DNA of 64,000 nt from positions 42,402 through 106,401 of the forward strand of contig CAJQKQ010000008.1 in NCBI GenBank assembly GCA_905478925.1, read 5' to 3'. The position numbers and the translations under genes are program-made. This document shows positions 10,513 to 19,391 of this stretch, one piece after another; the first letter of the stretch is position 1; every line of letters starts with the position of its first letter. The notes under the pieces were generated by a model. That model saw nothing but the letters and a program-made list of their open reading frames with translations. It did no database searches and had not been told where the DNA came from. Source of the DNA: an uncultured Verrucomicrobiales bacterium (GTDB taxonomy: Bacteria; Verrucomicrobiota; Verrucomicrobiia; Verrucomicrobiales; Akkermansiaceae).

Positions 10513-11463
10513 TTATTCGGCCGCAACATCCCAGCGCAGGATGCGACCCCACTTGTTCCACTCGGTGGTGACGACATTGCCGTCCTTATCGAAAGTGGCA
10601 CCGTGTGGAGAGGTCGTGACTCCTTCACGCCAGTTTTCGGGGGCGACTTTATTGGTGTTGAACTCCTTGGGGTTGTCGTTTGCACCGAGGCGTTTGACGA
10701 CTTTTCCTTCTTTGTCGAGAATGGTGATGCCGCTGGCTAGTTGGGCGACGGCAGCGAGGTCACCATGGAAATCGACGGTGCAAGGACGGGCGACGCCGGT
10801 GGCGAATACGCTGAGGAAATTGCCTTCCAGATCGAGGTGAACGAGGCGGTCGTTGGAGCGGTCGCAAACCAGAACGCGAGCGGGCTCATAACGGGTGTCG
10901 AAGGCGAATTTGTGGGCGGTCTTGAATTTCCAAGGTTCGCCTTTGCCTGCGACGGTGCTTTTGAATTTCCCGTCCTTGTCGAAGATGAAAATCCGGTCGG
11001 AGCGATATCCGTCGATGATCCAGATGTCGCCGTTCGGAGCGCGATCCGCATGGGTAAGTGCGAACTTGGTTCCGATTTCTTCAGGAAATGCCGAGAGTGG
11101 GATTTCGAGAAGGACTTCGCCGTCCGTGCCGAGTTTGAGGAATGCGGTTTTTGGGTCGCCGAGGCAGGCTGCGTAGAGGATGTCCTTGCCATCTTCCTGC
11201 ACGATGGTGAAACCGTGGTGGTTGTTGCGGGCGTTGGGGAGGTTGCGGAGGTATTCGCCTTTAGGGGAGTAAATCTGGATACCACTTTTGTCACCACCGA
11301 CGATGGAAACGTAGAACAGGCCTTTGGAATCGACATCGATTTCGCCGTGTGAGTCACCGACGTGCTCGAGACCCTTGGGGGCGTTGAGCCAGTCTTTCTT
11401 GTGATTGTATTCGTGTGCGGTGGCGATGGTCGCGAATGCGGCGAGGAGTAGGATTGGTTTCAT
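10513..11463 (-). CDS. exported NHL/SMP-30-like beta-propeller protein
   Basis: 316 residues from ATG at 11463 with a signal peptide (MKPILLLAAFATIATA). The body has repeating blades such as GEIDVDSKGLFYVSI, GDIWIIDGYRSDRIFIFDKDGKF, HLDLEGNFLSVF and PHGATFDKDGNVVTTEWN, typical of six-bladed NHL/peptidylglycine-lyase-like propellers. No catalytic motif was assigned. A TTG three codons upstream lies in the AT-rich leader repeat and is less likely to be the start. It probably forms an operon with the FG-GAP gene downstream. Confidence 0.8.
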   Translation of the reverse strand: MKPILLLAAFATIATAHEYNHKKDWLNAPKGLEHVGDSHGEIDVDSKGLFYVSIVGGDKSGIQIYSPKGEYLRNLPNARNNHHGFTIVQEDGKDILYAACLGDPKTAFLKLGTDGEVLLEIPLSAFPEEIGTKFALTHADRAPNGDIWIIDGYRSDRIFIFDKDGKFKSTVAGKGEPWKFKTAHKFAFDTRYEPARVLVCDRSNDRLVHLDLEGNFLSVFATGVARPCTVDFHGDLAAVAQLASGITILDKEGKVVKRLGANDNPKEFNTNKVAPENWREGVTTSPHGATFDKDGNVVTTEWNKWGRILRWDVAAE

Positions 11464-11465
11464 AA

Positions 11466-11498
11466 GTTTCAAATTTCAAAATTCAACCCTCAATAAAA
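11466..11498 (-). repeat. AT-rich border repeat before the beta-propeller gene
   Basis: GTTTCAAATTTCAAAATTCA followed by ACCCTCAATAAAAG (plus strand) lies directly upstream of the minus-strand start at 11463. No Shine-Dalgarno is visible in it. Confidence 0.6.
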
Positions 11499-11591
11499 GA
11501 GGGTCAGAAGGTGGATAGTTTTGCGTTTGTTAAAAATGCTCGCCGGGATGCTGGCAAGCTTGGGGCGGGACAGGAAGTTGGAAGTTGAGTT

Positions 11592-12017
11592 TCAGGCGCA
11601 TCTTGGACAGATACCGAAAAACTCAAGTTCATGATACAGGCCGCGGTAGCGGGTTTTTTCACGGATCTCGTCCTCGAGTTCGTGGACGGGGCAGGGGGCT
11701 TTGATGGCCTCGATTTTCCCGCAGCCGGTGCAAATGAGGTAGTCGCTGTGTTTGCCTGGCTGGAGTAGGGTGAAATAGGCAGCGCGCTCGTGGAGGCCAA
11801 GGCGACGGAGGATTCCGTGCTCAGTGAGTCTTTGCAGGAGGCGGTAGACAGTCGCCTTGTCACACAGCTCGGTGAGGCGCGGTGAGGCTGAAAGCTCGGC
11901 GAGTGTCATCGGGCGCTCTGCCTCGACAAGCGTTGCCAGCAGTTCCTCAAGCGCTTTCGTGCGGCGCAGGCCTAGCTCCCTGCAGCGGGCGACGGCCAAT
12001 GTGACGACTTGTTGCAT
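11592..12017 (-). CDS. Fur-family metalloregulator (Zur/Fur/PerR type)
   Basis: 141 residues from ATG at 12017 (MQQVVTLAVARCRELGLRRT). The N-terminal winged helix includes LAELSASPRLTELCDKATVYRLLQRL, the Fur recognition-helix block. The dimerisation half has HSDYLICTGCGKIEAIKAPC and ends GICPRCA; the two CxxC pairs are the structural zinc site. Metal specificity cannot be assigned; no transport gene is adjacent. It is flanked by an unrelated propeller gene and an esterase gene on the same strand. Confidence 0.88.
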   Translation of the reverse strand: MQQVVTLAVARCRELGLRRTKALEELLATLVEAERPMTLAELSASPRLTELCDKATVYRLLQRLTEHGILRRLGLHERAAYFTLLQPGKHSDYLICTGCGKIEAIKAPCPVHELEDEIREKTRYRGLYHELEFFGICPRCA

Positions 12018-12069
12018 CCTTATGGGAGGATAGCGTTGGGCATATGGAAGGGAAGGGGAAATTCGCCGA

Positions 12070-13260
12070 CTATTTCCGCATTTCAAGCACGGCATCGGCG
12101 AAGGCCTTGCCCATCACAGCGAAGGTTTTCGCACATCCCAGATAGTGGTAACCCGCATTGGAGGCACCGCGCTTGCGGATGGCGCTTTCCTCGGGCGTGA
12201 TCAGTTCGGTCTCGAATTTCGCCAGGTAAGCCTTTTGGTCGTCTGCTGACATCGAGCCGTCCTTGTTCGGGCTATTCTTGTTTTTCGTTCTCAGGAGATG
12301 CGCCATCTGTTTCACCTTCCCGCGTTTCTTCTCGATCTCACCGAGTTGCTCGTCCCAGAACGGGCTTGTCGGAACGGCGGTGACGTTGCCCTTGAATTCC
12401 GGAAGCGAGGCCAGAGCGGCCATCGCCTCGCGGAATTGCTGATTATCGCCGCCCGGATCTTTTCCGCCAACGCCCATCACCCCGATGACGAAGGGCATTT
12501 TGGGAGCGTCGAAATCCTTGCGGACATCGCGGATGAAATCGGCCATCCACCCGCTGTATTTGGCGAAACGGTTCTGTTTGCTGTCCGCTGGGAGCGTCGG
12601 ATAGACGTCGCGGTTTATCATATCGTTGAAGCCTTGGAACCAGACGAAACCGGCGATCTCATAGCCATCCTTTGCATCGTAATCCGGGACTACGCGCTTG
12701 ATGTCGCCGAGCACGCTTTTTACATGGGATGTCATCAGCCGGTAGTAGTGGCCGGAATTGCTTTCGGGGTTCTTGTCCTTCTCGATGTCCTTTTCGCTGC
12801 GCGGATAGACTCCTGCACTCGGCGGGCGGTAGTCGTAGTAAAGCGACTTGCCACCCCACGCCGTCTTGATGATGAGCACGGGTTCCTCGAACGCCCCGTC
12901 CATCGTGATCCCGAATGTGAATTCCGGGCCGATCTTTCCGCCGTCCTCGGTAGGGTTGCCACGGGAGCCGTAGCCGGTGGTCAGTTTTCCGAAGCCCTCG
13001 CCGTTGTTTTCCCCTCTGCCGGTGAAATAGGTGATCCAGGCACCGTCCGTGATGCGGGGCGTGCCGTCCTTGTTGCGCATTTTTTTTAGGAGCGGGGCGG
13101 TGGCGGGATCGTCGCCGATGTAGTCGAAGGTCTCAACCCGGGCGAAGCCCTCCATGTTGGATTGTCCAGCGAGTATGAAGACTTTAAGTGGTTTCGCTGA
13201 GGCACTGGCCAGTAGGGAAAGTCCCAGTGCTGCTATGCCGAGTGTGGATGTGAGTTTCAT
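12070..13260 (-). CDS. exported sialate O-acetylesterase-like protein (SASA/SGNH)
   Basis: 396 residues from ATG at 13260 with a signal peptide to about residue 22. Block I of SGNH esterases is present as FILAGQSNMEG with nucleophile Ser34, and WFQGFNDM marks a later block. Family members remove acetyl groups from sialic acids or plant polysaccharides, and Verrucomicrobia carry many. It begins 17 bases downstream of the ruvB stop on the same strand. An upstream extension to 13455 would overlap ruvB in another frame and is rejected. Confidence 0.85.
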   Translation of the reverse strand: MKLTSTLGIAALGLSLLASASAKPLKVFILAGQSNMEGFARVETFDYIGDDPATAPLLKKMRNKDGTPRITDGAWITYFTGRGENNGEGFGKLTTGYGSRGNPTEDGGKIGPEFTFGITMDGAFEEPVLIIKTAWGGKSLYYDYRPPSAGVYPRSEKDIEKDKNPESNSGHYYRLMTSHVKSVLGDIKRVVPDYDAKDGYEIAGFVWFQGFNDMINRDVYPTLPADSKQNRFAKYSGWMADFIRDVRKDFDAPKMPFVIGVMGVGGKDPGGDNQQFREAMAALASLPEFKGNVTAVPTSPFWDEQLGEIEKKRGKVKQMAHLLRTKNKNSPNKDGSMSADDQKAYLAKFETELITPEESAIRKRGASNAGYHYLGCAKTFAVMGKAFADAVLEMRK

Positions 13261-13276
13261 GGTCTGGTTTCTTGAC

Positions 13277-14305
13277 TCAGAAAAGTTTCGTCTGTGGGTC
13301 GTCCGGTTTCGGCGGCAGTGGCGCGCCGATCTTCGTGTAGGCGGCGGGCATGGCGGTTCTTCCGCGCGGAGTGCGCTGGATGAAGCCCTGCATGATAAGG
13401 AACGGCTCGTGGACTTCCTCCAGCGTTGAAGCGTCCTCACCGACGGCGACCGCAAGAGAACTCAGGCCGACGGGACCCCCACCGAACTTGTAGATCATCA
13501 CTTCGAGCAGGCGCTTGTCCATTTCGTCGAGGCCGTCGGAATCGATCTCGATCATGGCGAGGGCGGCGGCGGCGTTTTCTTGGTCGATGACACCGGATCC
13601 GCGCACCTGAGCGAAGTCGCGGCTCCAGCGGAGGAGGGCGTTTGCGACGCGGGGAGTGCCGCGCGAGCGAGCGGCGACCTCGAGGGCTCCGTCTCGGTGA
13701 ATTTCTACTTCGAGGAGGCCGGCTGAGCGCTCAATGATGTCGGCGAGTTGCTCGTGGTTGTAGTAGTCGAGGCGGTTGATGAGCCCGAAACGGGAGCGCA
13801 GCGGCGCGGTCAGCATCCCGGAGCGGGTGGTGGCTCCGACGAGCGTGAAGCGCGGGAGATTGATCTGGATTGAGCGTGCGGAGGGGCCGGAATCGATGAT
13901 GATGTCGAGCCGGTAGTCCTCCATCGCGGGGTAGAGGTATTCCTCGATGGCCGGGTGCAGACGGTGGATTTCGTCGATGAAAAGGATGTCGCCTTTCTGG
14001 ATGTTCGTGAGGATTCCGGCGAGGTCTCCGGCTTTCTCAATCTGCGGACCCGAGGTGGTGTGCATCTGGGTGCCGGCGGCCTTGGCGATGAGGTTTGCCA
14101 AGGTGGTTTTGCCCAGACCCGGGGGGCCGGAGAGGAGGACGTGATCCAGAACGTCGCCGCGGCGTTTTGCGGCCTCAAGCATGAGGAGGACGCGATCCTT
14201 AACCTTTTCCTGGCCTATGAATTCGGAGAAGGCCGGGGGGCGCAGCGAGACATCGAAGGGCGTCTCCGGCGCTTCGGTGGTCTGTTGGTAGAAGTTTTCT
14301 GGCAT
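13277..14305 (-). CDS. ruvB: Holliday junction branch-migration helicase RuvB
   Basis: 342 residues from ATG at 14305 ([20 protein letters not shown]). The AAA+ motor shows Walker [12 protein letters not shown], Walker B FIDEIHRL, sensor LVGATTR and arginine-finger region LRSRFG, with a C-terminal winged helix ([10 protein letters not shown]). RuvB hexamers drive branch migration with RuvA during recombinational repair. ruvA and ruvC are not in the window. Confidence 0.96.
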   Translation of the reverse strand: MPENFYQQTTEAPETPFDVSLRPPAFSEFIGQEKVKDRVLLMLEAAKRRGDVLDHVLLSGPPGLGKTTLANLIAKAAGTQMHTTSGPQIEKAGDLAGILTNIQKGDILFIDEIHRLHPAIEEYLYPAMEDYRLDIIIDSGPSARSIQINLPRFTLVGATTRSGMLTAPLRSRFGLINRLDYYNHEQLADIIERSAGLLEVEIHRDGALEVAARSRGTPRVANALLRWSRDFAQVRGSGVIDQENAAAALAMIEIDSDGLDEMDKRLLEVMIYKFGGGPVGLSSLAVAVGEDASTLEEVHEPFLIMQGFIQRTPRGRTAMPAAYTKIGAPLPPKPDDPQTKLF

Positions 14306-14395
14306 GGAAGGTTGGGGGATTTCTACCGCAAAGACGCGAAGGCGCAAAGGCGCAAAGGCTGGGGTTATGGAAGTTTTTGAGATATTTCCTAGGGC

Positions 14396-14782
14396 TCATG
14401 ATTCCGGCTGGTTACGCATGAAATCGGCAATTTGTTTAAAAAAGGAATCGAGAAATGAGCGGGCGTATGCAGGGACTTTAGTTTCATCCATGGCCTCGCC
14501 CATCAGCTTGAGCCAACGATCACGCTCGGCGATACCGATCTGGAACGGTGCGTGGCGCATCCGCAGGCGTGGGTGACCACGTTTTTCCATATAGGCGTTG
14601 GATGCTCCGAGGCGGAAGAGCATGAAATCGGAGAGGCGTTCTTGCGAGCCTTCCCAGTCGTCATCGGGATACATCGGGCCGATGAGGTCGTCGTTGCGGA
14701 CGCGGCGATAGAAGGCTGCGACCATGGCTCGGATGCCGGCTTCGCCGCAGGCTTTGATCACGTCTTGTTCAGTGGGAGTCAT
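14396..14782 (-). CDS. glbO: group II truncated haemoglobin
   Basis: A 128-residue globin of the 2-over-2 class. The proximal-histidine region and group II signature are visible in YMEKRGHPRLRMRHAPFQIG, followed by ERDRWLKLMGEAMDE. Proteins of this group bind oxygen or NO and are linked to detoxification or oxygen delivery; the physiological role here is unknown. It stands alone between ruvB and a sulfatase relic. Confidence 0.9.
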   Translation of the reverse strand: MTPTEQDVIKACGEAGIRAMVAAFYRRVRNDDLIGPMYPDDDWEGSQERLSDFMLFRLGASNAYMEKRGHPRLRMRHAPFQIGIAERDRWLKLMGEAMDETKVPAYARSFLDSFFKQIADFMRNQPES

Positions 14783-14824
14783 GGGGATGTGTTGGGTGGG
14801 GCGTGGGCTTTCAGTCCGCGGTGG

Positions 14825-15169
14825 TTACAGGCTTGGGAAGTCATATAGCTCCTTGGTAATGATCTCTGTCTTGTCGCTGTGGAACCATTCCACGTAACGC
14901 CAGTCGCTTGTGCGAACCGTGTAGCCCATCGCTTCTTTTTCGTCCGGCGACCCCAAATGCCATGTCGCAAAAACTGGCTGAACGCGTGTGTCTTGGCTTC
15001 GAGGTTTGCGTTTCCGAAATGCTTCGCAAAGCTTTCACCCGCCAGTCCATCGGGCTGGGGGAGGCCGGCGAGATCGCACAGGGTGGGATAGATATCCACG
15101 GACTCAACGATCTGCTGACGTTTGGTTTCTTCTTTATGGTAGGAATGGTCAAACGGGTGGTGGTGGTAT
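14825..15169 (-). pseudogene. C-terminal remnant of a sulfatase gene
   Basis: The strand reads RQQIVESVDIYPTLCDLAGL, QPDGLAGESF and THAFSQFLRHGIWG, then needs a one-base shift to continue SPDEKEAMGYTVRTSDWRYV, EWFHSDKTEIITKELYDF and a stop at 14825. These are the C-terminal blocks of formylglycine-dependent sulfatases (iduronate-2-sulfatase type). The N-terminal two thirds with the CxPxR site are absent. The upstream end stops exactly at a palindromic repeat (15170-15192), so the repeat marks the truncation point. Confidence 0.8.
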
Positions 15170-15264
15170 GAAGCGCGGCTTTGCAAGCCGCTGGGGGTTG
15201 GTTATGCGGAGTGGGTGAACTTTGCGGGACGTCAGAAAGCGGATTGAAAAGCCGCGCTCCCTAG
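15170..15264. repeat. pair of facing AGCGG(C/A)TT hairpin repeats
   Basis: On the minus strand 15170-15192 reads AGCGGCTTGCAAAGCCGCGC. On the plus strand 15238-15264 reads AGCGGATTGAAAAGCCGCGC followed by TCCCTAG. Relatives occur at 39226-39251 and 51507-51532. The left unit abuts the truncated sulfatase. Confidence 0.75.
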
Positions 15265-15284
15265 GCCTTTGGAGAGCCGTGCTT

Positions 15285-15587
15285 TCAGTCGGATTGGATG
15301 GGATTGGAAAACTTCCGGTGGCGCATGATTGCGACGATGAAGAGGACGAGAGCAGCGAGGGCGAAGGGAATCGCGAGCATGCTCATGATGATCGATGTGG
15401 AAATCGCACCAGCGAGTTCGGCGGGATCGGCAGCTCCGGTCGCACTCAAGGTGCTGAACGCATTGATCATCGCGAGGGCGGGCACGGCGACTCCGGCACA
15501 GATTGACAGAACCAGAGAGGCTGCGGAAATCCAGATCATCTTTCCCCATAATTTGCGTTTGTTTTCGGCGTCTGTCTGACGGGTCAT
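15285..15587 (-). CDS. small integral membrane protein
   Basis: 100 residues with two predicted transmembrane helices, at about 15-40 (MIWISAASLVLSICAGVAVP) and 62-88 (ISTSIIMSMLAIPFALAALV), and a basic tail. The linker FSTLSATGAADPAELAGAIS resembles the segment between helices in MotA/TolQ/ExbB proteins, which are longer. Function unknown. It is on the same strand as prfA but probably a separate unit, since a hairpin repeat follows prfA. Confidence 0.65.
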   Translation of the reverse strand: MTRQTDAENKRKLWGKMIWISAASLVLSICAGVAVPALAMINAFSTLSATGAADPAELAGAISTSIIMSMLAIPFALAALVLFIVAIMRHRKFSNPIQSD

Positions 15588-15619
15588 TCGTGGATGGGCT
15601 TTATTGATACCGATGGAAT

Positions 15620-15641
15620 CGGCGACCGAAGATCGCCGCTA
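15620..15641 (+). repeat. hairpin repeat CGGCGA-CCGAAGA-TCGCCG
   Basis: A palindrome 2 bp beyond the prfA stop codon. The same loop with a slightly different stem (TGGCGA/TCGCCA) occurs at 25231-25253 after prfC. Confidence 0.75.
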
Positions 15642-15643
15642 GG

Positions 15644-16717
15644 TCACATCCCCGCCTCGGCGAGGCGGTCGGCCATTTCGTGTTTCATGAGCTCGGCGGT
15701 GACCTCGCCGAGTTCGCCGGACATGATGCCGTCGAGGTTGTGGGAGGTGAAGCCGATGCGGTGGTCAGTGCAGCGGCTCTGCGGGAAGTTGTAGGTGCGG
15801 ATTTTTTCCGAGCGGTCGCCTGAGCCGATGAGCGAGCGGCGGTTCTCGGAATACTCCGCCTGCTGCTCCTGCATTTTTTTTTCGTAGAGCCGTGAGCGCA
15901 TGATCTGGAGGGCCATCTCCTTGTTCTTCGTCTGGGAGCGGCCGTGCTCGCAGCGGACGTAGAGACCCGTCGGTAAATGGAAGATCTGGACGGCGGAATC
16001 GGTGGTATTGACGTGCTGGCCGCCTGCGCCGCCTGCGCGGCAGACCTCGATGCGGAGGTCTGTCATTTTCATGTCCACATCGATCTCTTCCGCCTCTGGG
16101 AGGACGGCAACGGTGATCGTGGAGGTGTGGATGCGCCCCTGTGTCTCGGTGGCCGGGACACGTTGCACGCGGTGGACACCGGATTCGTATTTTAGGTGGC
16201 GGAAAACCTCGTCACCGGTGACTTTCAGGATCACTTCCTTGAAGCCGCCGACCTCCGAGGGCGAGCTCTCTAGGTGTTCGGTCTTCCAGCCCTTCGTATC
16301 GGCGTAGCGCTGGTAGAGGCGCATGACCTCTCCGGCGAAGAGCGAGGCCTCGTCGCCTCCGGCACCGGCGCGGATCTCGACAAGCGCGTCGCGGTCCTCG
16401 TTTGGATCGGCGGGGAGGAGGGCGTATTGTATGTCCTCGCGGAGCTTTTTCAGGGACTTCTCAAGCTCCGGGATTTCCATGGCAGCCATCTCGGCCATCT
16501 CTGGATCGTCGGAGCGGGCGAGTTCCTGGTTTTCGCTGAGCTGCGTCTCGGTGGACTGCAGGGTGTCCCAAAGCTCCAGTGTCTGCTGCAGCTTGCGGTG
16601 CTCGCGCAGGATCTCCGTTGCCCGCTTCGGGTCGGAAAAAAGTTCGGGGTCTCCGACCGCTTCCTCCAGTTCACGGAAGCGTTCTTGGCGTTTGGCGATG
16701 AGCTGGGAGTAGTCCAC
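15644..16717 (-). CDS. prfA: peptide chain release factor 1
   Basis: 357 residues from a GTG start at 16717 (MDYSQLIAKRQERFRELEEA). The catalytic GGQ is in CRAGGAGGQHVNTTDSAVQI, followed by the usual CEHGRSQTKNKEMALQIM. RF1 reads UAA and UAG and triggers peptide release. The leader upstream of the GTG is AT-rich (a copy of the border repeat) and has no clear Shine-Dalgarno. prfC (RF3) lies about 9 kb downstream on the same strand but is not in the same operon. Confidence 0.95.
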   Translation of the reverse strand: MDYSQLIAKRQERFRELEEAVGDPELFSDPKRATEILREHRKLQQTLELWDTLQSTETQLSENQELARSDDPEMAEMAAMEIPELEKSLKKLREDIQYALLPADPNEDRDALVEIRAGAGGDEASLFAGEVMRLYQRYADTKGWKTEHLESSPSEVGGFKEVILKVTGDEVFRHLKYESGVHRVQRVPATETQGRIHTSTITVAVLPEAEEIDVDMKMTDLRIEVCRAGGAGGQHVNTTDSAVQIFHLPTGLYVRCEHGRSQTKNKEMALQIMRSRLYEKKMQEQQAEYSENRRSLIGSGDRSEKIRTYNFPQSRCTDHRIGFTSHNLDGIMSGELGEVTAELMKHEMADRLAEAGM

Positions 16718-16718
16718 G

Positions 16719-16746
16719 GGAAAAATTCAAATTTTAAAACTCAATC
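16719..16746 (-). repeat. AT-rich border repeat before prfA
   Basis: AAAAATTCAAATTTTAAAAC then TCAATC (plus strand) immediately upstream of the prfA start, matching the AT-rich word at other gene borders. Confidence 0.6.
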
Positions 16747-16933
16747 CGCCGCGGCGGATCAAGAGGGAAGAAGAGTAGGGCGCTGGTATTAGCGTGATAT
16801 TGCGGGGCTGTCCAATCTTGCATTGGGGTGCTCGGTATACTGGGTGCCTGGCATGGACTCCGATCTGTTTTAAAAATGCAGAATCTGGAGATTGGTATTT
16901 GGCTAACTGACAGCCCAAGTCCAACATGATCCC

Positions 16934-17824
16934 ATGAATGATATGAACAACAGCCCCACTATCCTCGCCGGAATCGATTTCTCGGACTCCTCAGCCATCG
17001 TGCTGAGGCATGCGATTCATGCAGCGGAGCCTTTGGGTGCGAAGGTGGTTGCGGTGCATGTCCTCGACAAGGGGCTGCGGGAACACCGGGAGGCAAGCGG
17101 TCTCGGTAATCCCGGATTTGAGGTGATCAAGGAGCAGGCGGAGGAACGGTTCGCGGCGCTGCTGGCGGGAAAGGAGTGCAGTGTGCCGGTTCAGTTTCTC
17201 GTGAAGATCGGCAAGCCGGCGGAGGAGTTGCGCCGCATTGCGGCCGACCTGGACGTCTCTTTTCTTGTTATTTCCGCAAATGACCTAACCAAGAAGCGGT
17301 TGGGTTCCATCGCGGCGCGATGCCTGAGGATGGTGCCGTGCGATGTGCTGGTGCTGCGCGACTGGCAGGGAGGGGATTTCGGAAAGATCGTGGTGTGCAC
17401 GGATTTTTCGAAGACGGCGGATCGGGCGATCGAGAGAGCCGCTTCACTGGCGCAGCACTGCGGCGCGCATTTGGAGATCGTCAACGTGATGTATCCGCCG
17501 GGGCGCGACAGCTGGGGCAAGGTGCTGGAGCACGCGGCGGATTCACCGACGACTTACGAGGATGACTGCAAAGCGGAGGTAAGGGGGATGATGGATCGCT
17601 GCCTGGGTAGGAATAAGGCCGCCCTTGAAGGTGTGCGGCACGAGGCTGTGGTGCTGGAGTCCCAGTTGCCTGCGGTCGAGATCACCGGGCATGTGCGTTC
17701 CATCGCTGCGGATCTGGTGGTGATGGGAACCCACGGACACTCGCCCATCGCGAGCCATTTCATCGGGACGAATGCGGAGCGCCTGATCCAGGATGCGCCG
17801 GTCTCGGTGTTTGCGGTGAGGTAG
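16934..17824 (+). CDS. tandem universal stress protein (UspA x2)
   Basis: 296 residues made of two UspA domains, about 8-142 and 148-296. The first begins TILAGIDFSDSSAIVLRHAI; the second begins KIVVCTDFSKTADRAIERAA and carries the nucleotide-binding signature VVMGTHGHSPIASHFIG with the C-terminal strand PVSVFAV. The first domain lacks a good G-2x-G-9x-G(S/T) motif, so only the second may bind ATP. Usp proteins respond to starvation and redox stress. Monocistronic. A hairpin repeat follows 15 bp after the stop. Confidence 0.9.
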   Translation: MNDMNNSPTILAGIDFSDSSAIVLRHAIHAAEPLGAKVVAVHVLDKGLREHREASGLGNPGFEVIKEQAEERFAALLAGKECSVPVQFLVKIGKPAEELRRIAADLDVSFLVISANDLTKKRLGSIAARCLRMVPCDVLVLRDWQGGDFGKIVVCTDFSKTADRAIERAASLAQHCGAHLEIVNVMYPPGRDSWGKVLEHAADSPTTYEDDCKAEVRGMMDRCLGRNKAALEGVRHEAVVLESQLPAVEITGHVRSIAADLVVMGTHGHSPIASHFIGTNAERLIQDAPVSVFAVR

Positions 17825-17838
17825 GGTGGGAGTGGAAA

Positions 17839-17890
17839 GCCTCGCCCCGAGACGGGGCTTGCACGGCCTGCTGCGAGACGCGGCAGCTAC
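17839..17890 (-). repeat. double-hairpin repeat (TAGC...TCT...GGCCGT family)
   Basis: Read on the minus strand: TAGC, hairpin TGCCGCG-TCT-CGCAGCA, linker GGCCGT, second hairpin GCCCCG-TCT-CGGGGC. Same order as the copies at 7029, 7847, 18354 and 21487. It lies 15 bp after the usp stop. Confidence 0.8.
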
Positions 17891-17973
17891 GTTCGTGGCG
17901 ATGAGTTGGGAGGATTCGGGTGGATTCAGGGAGTCTTGCCAGTTGCCCGTGTTGTTGCTGGGCGCATCAGGAT

Positions 17974-18336
17974 TTATGCGAGGGATCCGAGGGTAATCCC
18001 GGTGACGTAACAGAGGAGGTCTGACTTCAGGAAACCGGCTCCGAGCAGGAGTTTTCCGGGCAAGCTCTGCCGGAGTTGGTTGATCCACGGTGCCTGGTAG
18101 AGTTGGCTGAACTCTACGGAAAAGGATATTGCGATTGCAGCAGCGGCGATGGCTGCGGTGGGTGCTCTCGGGAAGGTGAAACCCAGAACTAGAAAGACAG
18201 TGAGTGCCCAGAGAGTGTCACCGGCATAGGTGGCGAGAAACGGGGGGATGTGGGAGGCGGCAGCGGAGCGGGACGCGAGTCCTGCCGCGATGATGATGAG
18301 GGTGGCGAGAGCGTAGATGGGGCGGGATCGGTGCAT
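17974..18336 (-). CDS. DUF2809 family membrane protein
   Basis: 120 residues with about four hydrophobic segments. It matches the DUF2809 pattern: a YAGDTLWALTVFLVLGF block, then SFSVEFSQLYQAPWINQLRQ and GAGFLKSDLLCYVTGITLG near the end. Proteins of this family are small inner-membrane proteins of unknown function, sometimes annotated VanZ-like. No operon partner is evident. Confidence 0.8.
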   Translation of the reverse strand: MHRSRPIYALATLIIIAAGLASRSAAASHIPPFLATYAGDTLWALTVFLVLGFTFPRAPTAAIAAAAIAISFSVEFSQLYQAPWINQLRQSLPGKLLLGAGFLKSDLLCYVTGITLGSLA

Positions 18337-18353
18337 GAAGATCTCTGGTTGTG

Positions 18354-18402
18354 CTGGAGGCGAGACGCCTCTTTTACGGCCTGCCGCGGGACGCGGAAGC
18401 TA
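18354..18402 (-). repeat. double-hairpin repeat (TAGC...TCC...GGCCGT family)
   Basis: Minus strand: TAGC, TTCCGCG-TCC-CGCGGCA, GGCCGT, then GAGGCG-TCT-CGCCTC. It lies between the DUF2809 start and the vapC stop, 49 bp beyond the latter. Confidence 0.8.
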
Positions 18403-18450
18403 CTTCGTCCTGCTGGGAGTGTTCGGGGACGAGGTGGGAGCTAGTTCTTT

Positions 18451-18849
18451 CTACTCAGTCCAATCCTCGCAGCGGAGATCGGGAACGCGTTTGAATTCTC
18501 GGAAATTCGCGGTGACGAGAGTGGCTCCGGCGGCGCGGGCGGTGGCGGCGATGATCAGGTCGTTGGGGCTGATGGGGGTTCCCTTCGTTTCTAGGTCGTA
18601 GCGGATTTCTGCGTAGTGCGTGGCTGCCCCGGAATCGAAAGGCAGGCTTTGGAAGGGGGCTAGCAGTTCCCCGATCCGGGCTGTGAGTTCCTTGGCCTTG
18701 CTACTGCGTTTCGCCCCGAAGAGGAGTTCGGCGCGGATCAGTTCGGTGACGCAAAGTTCGGAAGCGGTGTGGGATTTTAGGTTTTCCACCAGCGCGGCGT
18801 TCGGCCGCCGCAGGAGGTAGGACCAGATGTTCGTATCGAGGCAATACAC
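18451..18849 (-). CDS. vapC: VapC-type PIN-domain toxin (second module)
   Basis: A 132-residue PIN domain. Metal ligands are Asp5 (MYCLDTNIWSY), Glu in VTELIRAELLFG, and Asp in SPNDLIIAATA with the later TANFREFKRVP. A putative endoribonuclease toxin. It follows its antitoxin gene by 5 bases. It is not closely similar to the VapC at 7.4 kb, and its antitoxin has a different fold, so the two modules are independent. Confidence 0.88.
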   Translation of the reverse strand: MYCLDTNIWSYLLRRPNAALVENLKSHTASELCVTELIRAELLFGAKRSSKAKELTARIGELLAPFQSLPFDSGAATHYAEIRYDLETKGTPISPNDLIIAATARAAGATLVTANFREFKRVPDLRCEDWTE

Positions 18850-18854
18850 TGCAG

Positions 18855-19091
18855 TTAGTCCTCGAGGTTGGGGATAGGGCGGTGCGAACCATCCCGGGAC
18901 GGTGGATCGAAGTCATTCCCGGCGACTCCCGTGAAGAGCGAGACATGATCCCAAGCTGTGGCTTCAGATTCTTCGGCTGCCTTCGCTAAATGCTTCCGCG
19001 CCCAACTGGAAAGAGAAACCGCCTCTCGCTTTGCCGCGAGCGTGAGTTTCCGTTGGGTCTCGGAATCGAGATAGATGGTAAGCTGGGACAT
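18855..19091 (-). CDS. ribbon-helix-helix (CopG-like) antitoxin
   Basis: A 78-residue protein whose N-terminus (MSQLTIYLDSETQRKLTLAA, then SLSSWARKHLAKAAEE) fits a ribbon-helix-helix DNA-binding domain. The acidic, flexible tail (DFDPPSRDGSHRPIPNLED) would wrap the PIN toxin encoded 5 bases downstream. It probably represses its own operon. Confidence 0.82.
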   Translation of the reverse strand: MSQLTIYLDSETQRKLTLAAKREAVSLSSWARKHLAKAAEESEATAWDHVSLFTGVAGNDFDPPSRDGSHRPIPNLED

Positions 19092-19282
19092 TTCGGGAAG
19101 CTTATCAAGAGAAAGATGATTGGCAAGTATAAGTGCCGATTGTCTCTCGTGTGCAGCGATACTAGGGAAGGGAAGGTTTGGGGAAGGGGGCGGTTAAAGT
19201 GGTTTGGGGAGATCGATTGGGGGTAGACTTTTTTTAAGGCCGTTTTACAAATACCACATCGAGCGATCCACGCGGGATAGTG

Positions 19283-19337
19283 GCGCCGCAGGCTTTGGAC
19301 TGCTGGGATTCTTTATTCCCAGCTCTCACGGGAAGCG
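19283..19337 (+). repeat. single copy of the GGCTYTGGACTGCTG hairpin repeat
   Basis: The reverse complement of 8006-8061 with one substitution and one added T. It contains hairpin CTGGGATTCTTTATTCCCAG. It is the only clear item in the first half of the 580-base gap between the antitoxin and the next gene. Confidence 0.85.
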
Positions 19338-19391
19338 ACGCTTCACCGGAGCGTTTGAGCTGTCCGATCTCCGGGGGGACGTGTGCGACCT

